A stretch of DNA of 12,256 nt from contig JODI01000147.1 in NCBI GenBank assembly GCA_000720805.1, positions 1 to 12,256 on the forward strand, read 5' to 3'. The translations under genes were made by a program, and so were the position numbers. Numbering within the stretch: the first letter of the stretch is position 1; every line of letters starts with the position of its first letter. This document shows positions 1 through 9,000 of this stretch, one piece after another. The notes beneath the pieces are model-generated. The model was not told where the DNA came from, searched no databases, and saw nothing but the letters and a program-made list of their open reading frames with translations. This stretch comes from Streptomyces violaceoruber (GTDB lineage Bacteria > Actinomycetota > Actinomycetes > Streptomycetales > Streptomycetaceae).

Positions 1-36
1 TAGTCTCGTGGGCTCGGAGATGTGTATAAGAGACAG
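1..36 (+). other. Illumina Nextera adapter contamination (Tn5 mosaic end)
   Basis: Positions 18-36 read AGATGTGTATAAGAGACAG, the 19-base Tn5 mosaic end, and positions 3-17 match the rest of the standard Nextera read-2 transposase adapter. Bases 1-2 are two further non-genomic or undetermined bases. The match is to a well-known synthetic oligonucleotide, so this is library adapter left on the contig end, not a natural mobile element. It happens to lie in frame with the coding region, so any start codon or residues called here (for example the ATG at 20-22) are artefacts. Genomic sequence begins at 37. Confidence 0.97.
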
Positions 37-37
37 G

Positions 38-3000
38 GTCAACACCCCGGCCGCGCTCCCGAAGGTGCTCTCGGGAGTGACAACGTCCGTATCCGACAAA
101 GGAGTCGGCCCGGTCTCCACGGCCACCACCACTCCCGCCGCGGCCAAGCTCGCCACCCTGTCCCGGCCCTGGACCGAGACGGCCACCGACCTGTACCTGG
201 AGTCGGGCAACAGCAACGGAACGGGCGGGAACCTCCCCGGCCTCGGCGGAGGACGCGGGTCGGGGAACGGCGGCACCCCGCCTCCGCTTCCGGCTCCGCC
301 CTCCAGGCCGGACAACTCTCCGGAGCCACCCGTGGCACCCCCGCCGCCGGGGCGGATCGTCGTGCGGCCCTCGGACAGCGGCAGCACCGCCTACGACGGA
401 AACGGTCGCGGACGGCCGGAGGGCGAACGGGTCGTCATCACCCTGGACGGCTACACAGTGCCCGTCGCTCAGCTGCGGCGCTGGGTGCCGGACGCGGCCG
501 TGAAACCCCAACCGGGGCGTGCGGTACAGAAGCTGACCATCTCGCAGAGCCCGGCCGAGGACGGTACGGCACACGGCGCCGGCCGTCGCGCGCTGCTCGG
601 TCAGGACACCTTCCGCGGTGTGCGTACCACCTCCGCCCGCCCGGCCCCGGAGACCGCCCCCGCCCCTGAGACCGCTCCGGCCCCTGAGACCACGACGGCC
701 CCGCCCGCACCCCGTACCGTCTTCACCGGCCCGCCGACCGCGCTCCCCGGTTCCGGTACCGAGCGGGGCGCCGACTACTTCGCCGGGCACGGCACCTCCC
801 GTACCGTCACGCTCGGCACCGACGACGCGGCGCGCCCCACCGTGAAGGTGAGCGGCGTGCAGCTCGGCGAGGTGCTCAAGTCCTGGGCGGAGGACGGTGA
901 TCAGGACCGGCCGCTGGTCCTCTTCTCCTGCGAGACCGGGCGGCAGCCGGAAGTGGCGGGCCTGCCGGTGGCACAGCACGTGGCGAACCGGACCGGGCGG
1001 CCGGTGTACGCGCCGACCACCGAGGTGGGCACAGCCCGCGACCGGGACGGCCATGTCCGCGCGGTGCTCACCGAGGGGCCGGACGGGCCGGGCCGCTGGC
1101 GGCTGTTCACCCCGGAGCCGTCCGGTGCCGACCTGGACGCGCTGGCGCGCGACGCCGGACTGCACTCGGGCCCGGAACCGGCCGACGCCTTTGCCCGGGC
1201 GCGTACCCTCCAGCAGATCCGCACCCTGCGCGACGCACTGGGTCCGGACGCCGAACAGCGGCCGGAAAACCGGCAGTTGCTGGCCGGACTCGCCTACGTG
1301 GACGGCCTGCGCTGGCTCAACCCGGACACCGCCGCCCGCTACGGCGACGGCCGGATGACCCCGGACCTCCTGCGCCGCATGGTCACCGACTGGCGTGGCG
1401 CGACGGGTGGCACCACCACCGACCTGGCGAACGGCACCGGCATCGGTCCGGCCACCGACCCGGCGAACGGCACCGGCACCGGTCCGGCCACCGACCCGGC
1501 GGACGGCACCGGCATCGGTCCGGCGGCCGACCCGGCCACCGACCCGGCAGCCGATCCCACCCCCGAGCAGTACTCCGAATTCCTCCGCGCCGCCGCCGCA
1601 CTGCGCTCGACGGCCGGGCCCGACACCACGCTCGACGCCCTGCTTCCCCCGCCGCCGCCCGCCCTCCCGCCGACCACGCTGGTCTCGCCGGAGGACGTGC
1701 GCGGTCTCGCCTACGCGCCCTCGGCGCGGATCACCTGGTCGCTCTCCAGCACCCCGCTGCCGCTCTCCGAACTGGCGCTGAGCCCCGAGGACACCGCCGA
1801 ACTCGCCCGCCGCAGGCCCGACCTGGCCCCCGTGCCGAGCCGCCCGGAGAGCCTCGCCGAGGATCTGACCCTGCTCAGCAAGGGCACCGCGACGCCCGGC
1901 CCGGCCGACACGGTGCACGCGGACGGCCTGGCCTTCCAGCGACTGCGCACCCCGGGCGGCGGGAACTGCCTCTTCCGGTCGCTGCTCGACAGCGCGCGCA
2001 GCCAGGACGTACCGCCCGCCTGGGCCGCGAGGAACGTCGCCGGACTGCGCGGCCTGTTGCGCGACCGGATCACCGGGTCCGAACTGGGTTCCGCCGCGGA
2101 CATGTTGATCCCGGACCCGGTGTACACCGTGGTGGACGACCTGCGGCTCCGCGCCCTGGCCGGAGCGCGGGACCCGGAGGAACGGAGCCGGATCACCGAC
2201 GAGTGGAACCAGCGCGCGCAGGCGGTCGTCACCGACGGCGACGCCGACCAGTGGCGGCGGATCCTCCGGGACAGCGACTATCCGCGGCTCGCCGAGGTGG
2301 CGCCGACCCCCGCCGAGGCGCGGCGGCTCGGTTCCGGCAAGCTGCTCGCCGCGGCCGCCGAGCGCCCCGAGCTGTGGTCCTCCCCCTTCGCCGATCTCCT
2401 CCCTGAGGCGCTGGCCCACACCCTCGACCTGGACCTGCGGGTCGTCCGCCCCGACCCCCGGTCACCGCAGAACCCCCTTGTCACCCCCCTCCACCCGGCA
2501 GGCCGGAGCGGCACCCTCCACCTGGCCTACAACGGCACCGACCACTACGACGCCCTGATCCCGGCGTCCGCCCCGCTCGCCCCCGAACCTGCCCCTGCCA
2601 TCACCCCCTCCCCGGCCCCGGCCGCACAGGGCCCGAACACCGCCGACCCCTTCGGGGAGTGGCTGCGCGGCATGGGCGGGGTCACCGACCTCTACGCCCC
2701 CGACACCGAGACTCCCGACCGGGGCGATCCGGTCCCGCTGGAGACCCAGCTCGACCGGCATCGCCCGGCACGGCTGCTGACCGGCCTGGACGCTCCGCAG
2801 CCGGCCCCTGCGCCGCGCACCGTCACGTTCGAGGACGGCAGCCGACTGCCCACGGTCCTGATCAGCCCGGACGCCGACCCGGGTGACGGCGCCCCGGGCG
2901 GCCGCACGGACAGGACCGCGCAGAGCTCCCCGACCGGCCTCTTCACCGGCCCCGGCAAGACCACCCTGCGCTCGCCCGAGCAGGTGGCCGAGGAGATCCT

Positions 3001-6000
3001 GGGCAGGCTGCCGAAGAACCTGCGCGCCCAGTTCGACGAGGCGGAGTTGCTGCGTCTGCTGACCGAGCAGCCCGGCGCCTTCACCGCCCCGCGCGGCGCA
3101 CGCTTCGTGGGCCGGGAGAAGTCCGGGGTCGGCCACGAACTGACGGTCGAGGCCATCCCGTACCACCGCTGGGAGCGCTTCTCCGACGTGAACGGCGGTA
3201 CCGTCCGGCTGGACACCATGCGACGCGGCCAAGCCGGTACGGGCGGCGGACGCAGCGTCGGCGTCGGGCGCCGGGTCGCCGGGGCGCTGAGCATGGGCCC
3301 GCCGCTCAACTGGCTGCTGAAGATCGGCGTCTCACTGGGCTGGACCCGCAGGACCGACTACACCCAGGGCACTCAGGCGTACAACCAGTCCGAATGGCGT
3401 GCCTGGGAGGGCTCGCACCTGCACCTGGACGATGTCTACTACCGGGTGCGGGTCGACCGCGTCACCGAGGCACCGAAGACCACCGGTCCGGCCACCGGTC
3501 AGGCCCCCGGATCCAATCAGGGCAGCACGCCGAACAACCAGGGCAGCACCCCGAACAATCAGAGCAACCAGCTCAACCCGCCCGTGCAAACGCCCCGTTG
3601 GCAGCGCACCCAGGTCCACACCGCTCAGTTCGCCATGCGCGACGGGCTGAGCTGGCGGCTGCCGGACGACCTCACCGTGCCCTTCAAGGGACCTCAGCGG
3701 GCACCGAAGACGCTCACCTTCCCGGACGGGATCGAGCCACGGATCACCGACACCACAGGGCTGCACCTGACCGACCCGCCGGAGGACGTGGCGCTCGCCA
3801 TCACCGGGGCGCGACCCGGCAGTTCGGCGCACCGCACCCTGGTCTCGTACGTCCGGCCGGGGCGGCTGCTCGCCCTGTTCGGCCGGTTCTCCGGGCCGGT
3901 CACCGGGCCCGAGCTGACCCGGGGCAGCGGACAGCACCCGCTGGGGCACCTGATCGTGGAGCGGTCGGTGCCGCACCGGGCCACCCTGGTCACCGAGTCG
4001 GTCAAGGCGGAGCTGCGCGACCTCACCCAGACGACGTACCAGAACGAGCGCGGCCACGTCCGCGACACTCGCTTCGGCCTCCAGGTCACCGGCGGGCCGA
4101 ACTACACCCTCACCGGCCCCGAGACCGACGTACGCCTCCAGGGCGGCCCGCTGGTGCGCGCGGACCTCACGACCGGACGCGGCCACTACATCGGCACCGA
4201 CGCGGCCCGGAAGACCACCGGCCGCGTCCGCAACCACCCGGTCGCGCTGTACCGGGTGGAGCGGACCCTCCTGGTGCGCAAGCCCGGCGAGCCGCCGTCG
4301 GCCGCGCGCCCGGTCCGAGTGGTCAGCCTGGACTGGATCTCCACCCAGGACGCGCGCCGCCTCGCGGGCTGGGACAGCCGTACCCCGGGCCAGGCGGGCC
4401 CCAACCCGGACGCCGAGCCGCCGGTGCCGTGGTACCTCACCCGAGAGGACCCGGTCCACCTCAGCGGTCAGGTGCGCGCCGAGGGTTTCCGACCCATCAG
4501 CCCGCGGAACCAGGTACCGGACCAGAACCAGGTACAGAACCCGAACCTGTCCCAGGTACAACCGCAGCCCCAGGCGCAAACCCAGCAGCAGAACCAGACC
4601 CCACAGTCCCCGGCCCAGCCGGCCCAGTCCCAGCCGGCCCAGTCCCAGCCGGCCCAGTCCCAGCCGGCCCAGTCCCAGCCGGCCCAGTCCCAGCCGGCCC
4701 AGACCCAGCAACCCGCCCCCCAAGACCCCCTGCGCGTCTTCACGGACGCCGTCCTGGACACCCTGCACCGCTCGTACCCGTCGCTGTTCGTCCCGCCGTT
4801 GATGCTGCGGCACCCGCGGCTGGCCAAGTTCTGGTACGGCGACGGGCGGATGCGGACCGCGTTGCACAACGACCGCCAGGTGCGCGAGGCGCTGAACCGG
4901 CCCAGCCTGGCGCAGAGCCTGGACGACCTGACCACCACCGGGGTGCCGGTCACCCTCACCGAGGACGGCAAGGTGCGTCGCGGCCACCACACCCTCATCC
5001 TCAAGGCACGCCTCACCGACCGGCAGTTCGAGACCACGATGAGCGAGCGCTCGCTGCGCAACGCGGTGATCGGCACCGAGGTCTCGGGTCAGGGGCAGCA
5101 GGCGTCCAGCACCCTCTCCGGCGGTGTCGAGCTGGGCATCTCGCCGCGCGACCACGACAAGGTGCCCGAGGCCGGGCTGCCGCGCCAGACCGGCAACGTG
5201 ACCCTCGGCGCCCGCTACGCCAAGACCGACCAGAAGGCCACCCGGAACACGGTCGCGGTCGCCCACGACCACCTCATGTTCCAGAACGGCGCCGACCTCT
5301 ACAGCTACCAGGTGGAACTGGGCGCCTCCTTCGAGGGCCACCGCCGTCCGCGCGGCTGGGCCCGGCTCGCCTCGGTCGGTCTGCTCGGCGCCGGCGTCTT
5401 CGTCAGCAAGGTCGAGGAACGGCCCCTGTTCACCCGCGGCAACGAGACCGTGGGCCGGGTGGAGCTGGCCGTGCCCGCCGCGCACGGCTCCGACCGCCAC
5501 GCTCCCGCGGACCCGCCGCCCGGTCAGACGGCCGTTCCGTCCGGTCAGGTGAACCTGCCGCCCGGTCAGACCGCCCCGCCCCCCGCCCGGCCGACGCTGA
5601 CCCCGGCGCCCGCCCCAGCCCCCGTAGCGCAACGGCTCTCCTCCATCGAGGCGGACCAGCTCCTCGACGGCACGCGCCCGCTGCCGAGGACGGACTCGGC
5701 CGACCAGCGGCTCACCCGGAAGCTGCTGAGCGCCCCGCACGTGGTGCTCAGCACCGAGGGTGGCCGGCAGCGTCAGCAGTTGGTGCAGGACACCGCCGAC
5801 CGGGCCACCGGCGCGTCCTGGCATGTCGGCGCGCCCGGTGCCCCCGTACGCACCGCACTGCGCCGGGCGATGGCGAACCTCAGTGTGGCGGGCCAACTCG
5901 GCCAGTATCTCGGCCCGTTCGGCTCCCGCATCGCGGGACTGACCGGCGCCGGGCCGCTCCGGACCCACTATCTGAAGGCGGCGGTCCGCGGCGAGCTGCA

Positions 6001-9000
6001 CAACGTACGCGTCAAGAGCGACCCGAAGCCGGCCAGCCTCGAGGCCACCATCGGCAACGAGCACCGTGTCGTCGGCAGCGCGAGCACCGTCTCGCACGCC
6101 ACCGTCGGCCTCCAGGGCTCCGACTCGCCGCTCCAGCAGGCCCCGGGGCACCAGGCGGTGACCGGCACCTACTCGACAGCGCTCCAGTACGCCTGGGGCA
6201 AGGGCCGCAGCGTCTCGCAGACCCTCACCCGGGGCCGTAACACCACCCTCACCTTCGCCGGGCGGATGTATCTGGTGGTGGCCGACGCCGCCGAGACCGT
6301 CGCGGTACGGGACCGCTGGACGGCCGCGATGGGCACGGTGGGCACCCGCGCCGGGACCCGGATCAGCTCCGCGGCCGGACGTCTCTCCGAGCGCCTCGGC
6401 CGCCGCCTCGCCCCGCGCCGGGCCGCCGCCGCGCTCCAGCACGTCCGCGACGCGGTGATGTTCCACCTGCCGATGCAGGACGCCATCGAGGCCGGGCTCG
6501 CCCCGGACGGCCTGGGCACCACCACCCCGCACAACCTCGGCGGCGGCTACCGGGTGCCCGGCTTCCTGCGAGGCCGCCGCTTCCCCACCCACCCCAGCGG
6601 ACAACTCGACGCGAGCCAGGCGGCGCGGCAGCTGATGGGCCGGCTGGAGAAGATCGGGGTGCCCTCGCACGACCGGGAGCAGGTTCTCCAGCGGCTCTCG
6701 CCGGATTTCCTCCGCGCCCACCTCCACGAGCTGACCACCGACGGGATGACCCTGCCGGTCCGCTACCGCGCCTGGTCCAGCCCGCACCACCTGCCGGTCG
6801 GCGGCAGCCCCGGGCAGCTCCAGTTCAAACTGACCCCGGTCACCACCACCGTGGAGAAGCTGCGCACCGGACTCGAGCTGGAGGACTACCGCACCATCGC
6901 CCGCGACCAGGCCGTCGGCACCTCCCAGGACCGCGGCGCCGACGTGACGCTCAGCGCCGCCGAGCGCGCCGCGGCCACCGGCGGAGGCGTCCTCACCGCC
7001 AGTCCCTCGCTCCAGGGCACCGCCGCCAAGCAGCGGTCGAGCGCCCGGACCGAGACCAGCGGCAGCACCGCGATGCCGAACATCGCCACCGTCCAGGCGC
7101 ACGCCGAGATCGTCACCAGCTACGTGCTGACCGTCACCATGACGGACGCGACCGGCGACCCTCTCGCGCCCCGCGCCTTCGCCCCGGTCGGCAGCCTCAA
7201 CGAGATCCTCCCGGCCAGCCTGCTCACTCCCGACGGTGACGGCGCCGACGGCGCGCTCACCGAGCAGGACGTGCCGGAACCGGAGCCCGCGGTGAGGATG
7301 CTGACCGCCGAGCAGGCCCGCCCGGAGAGCATCGCCGCATGGCGCACCTCCGGCACCGGCGACGCCACCGGCACCGGCACCGGCGGCGCCACTGGCGGCC
7401 GGGACAGCGCCGACTCGGACGTCCTCCCCTTCGACGACCGCATCGGCTCCGGCATCCTCGCGGTGGACATCCGCGGCGCGGCCAACGTGCGGGACGCCCT
7501 CACCCTCGCCACCGCCCGCGCGGACGGCCTCGGCGACAGCGACCTCGGCAAGCGGCACACCGGCAAGGACCTCGCCGCACAGGTGCGCATGGCCCGCCTC
7601 ACCCCGCTCACCGGGCTCGGCACCGCCCCCGCCCAGGCCCAGCAGGAGGCCACCACTCAGGGCGGGCTGACCGCGGGCTTCCGCGAGGCACTGGGCCCGA
7701 ACGGCTCGCCGTTGCCCGCCCAGTCCTCCGCCCGCCTCCTCGGCCAGTCCCACACCGCCGACTCCCGTCTCTACGCGAAGATGCACCGCCGCGGCGCCCG
7801 GCTGCTCACCGTCGAGAACAAGCCGCGCATGGAGGCCATGCAGCGGCACAAGACCTCCGACGCGCTGGAGGCCGGCATCACCGACAACGTCGAGGCCGCG
7901 GTCGGCACCTCCCCGCTGGCGGGCAACAGCAACGCGGGCGTGACCAACCCGGGCGCCACGGTCCCGATCGGCGGCGCGAACGACGCCACCGCCCTCAAAG
8001 GCACCGCGGACACCACCCTCGGTACCCACCTCAAGGTCGTCACCGACCGCAGCATGCTCTTCGCACTGCCCGTCAGCTGGCTGTCGGTGGCCGAGGCGGA
8101 CCACCGGATCACCGACAGCCGCCCGCTGCACGCCCTCGGCAAGGCCAGGCGCGGCCCGCGCGCCGCCGAGGCCGAGACCACCGCACTCGTCTGGCTGCGC
8201 GAGGACATCGCCCGCGACTACGGCCTTCTCGACGACACCACCTTCCCCGACGAGGTCCGCACCGCCTGGGACGACATGGCCAAGGCGCAAGGCGACCTCG
8301 CCGAGGCCGAGAAGCGCTACTACGACGCCCGGGCACGGGCCCGCGAGACCTGGCTGGACCTGACGGCGGAGGAACAGGCCGCGCTCGGCGACGACAACCC
8401 CGACCGGGCGACCGTCCTGCCGCGGTCCGTGGCCCAGTCGCCGGCCGTCGCCGCCTGGCAGGCCGCCCGGGAGGAGGTCCGCCTCTGGGAGCAGCGCACC
8501 GACGCCGCCGCCGCGGACCACCACCGCCTGCACCTCGCCGCCACCCGACTCACCTCCCACCACCAGGAACTGGCCTCGGTCCCGGTGCCGGACCGGCCGC
8601 AGGAGTACGCCAAGCCGGGGTGGCGCTCCGAGGCGCCCGAGCCGTACACGGTCACCGACGCCACCGACGCCGCGCCGCGCACCCTCACCTCGCCGGACGG
8701 CGCCACCGTGCGCGAGGTGCACGACATGCCGCACGACGGCGCCTCGTTCTTCCACGCGCTGCTCGCGGTCGCCCAGGACCGGGGCCGGCTGCCCCAGTTG
8801 CTCGGCACCGACCTCGCCGACCGGTTCGCGGCCGACCCCGCCGACCCGACGGTCACCGCCGAGGCCATCGGTACCGCCCGTGACCGGCTCGCCTGGGCGC
8901 TGGGCGAGGACAGCAACGAGGACCTGCTCGACGCCCTCGCCCTGGACGCCGCCGACACCTTCGCCCAGGACGAACTCGACGCCGCAGGGGTGGAGTTGAC

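Larger units (their letters stand above)
3137..8116 (+). repeat. Array of six divergent beta-rich protein modules
   Basis: Six cores of about 100-116 residues recur at 3137-3463, 3983-4282, 4991-5338, 5975-6319, 6815-7159 and 7793-8116, with start-to-start spacings of about 846, 1008, 984, 840 and 978 bp. Each core opens with a short strand (for example ELTVEAI, TLILKARL, LKAAVRGEL, LQFKLTPV, RLLTVENK). It continues through a Gly/Ser/Thr-rich stretch with alternating hydrophobics, then ends with a strand near an aromatic residue (YYRVRV, YSYQVEL, MYLVVAD, SYVLTVTM, LFALPVSW). Several are preceded by a helix ending in L-T-x-x-G (DDLTTTG, HELTTDG). Protein identity is low and there is no DNA-level repeat. 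The homology is my reading by eye and I do not know the family. A structural scaffold or stalk is the likeliest role. Confidence 0.6.

Noticed and set aside
18..36. Natural Tn5/IS50 transposon end
   Set aside because: The 19-base mosaic end is a synthetic hybrid used in library kits, and it is preceded by the exact adapter handle. There is no transposase gene or IS body.
22..669. Open frame starting near the contig start as a gene
   Set aside because: Its first codons lie in the sequencing adapter, and the frame is not the one carrying the caspase-like and OTU motifs.
4621..4695. CRISPR array or iteron-type origin repeats
   Set aside because: The 15-bp units are directly adjacent with no spacers, are in frame, and encode a Gln/Ser/Pro/Ala linker inside a coding region.
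5350..5405. Transmembrane helix in the third beta module (around ARLASVGLLGAGVFVSK)
   Set aside because: The hydrophobic run is only about 14 residues and contains several Gly and Ser. It sits at the end of a beta-rich module, so it is more likely a buried strand or turn.
3394..6240. Plus-strand alternative frame of about 948 codons as a gene
   Set aside because: It overlaps the real frame in another phase, and its translation is Pro/Arg/Ala/Gly-rich with no family motif, as expected for out-of-frame reading of GC-rich DNA.
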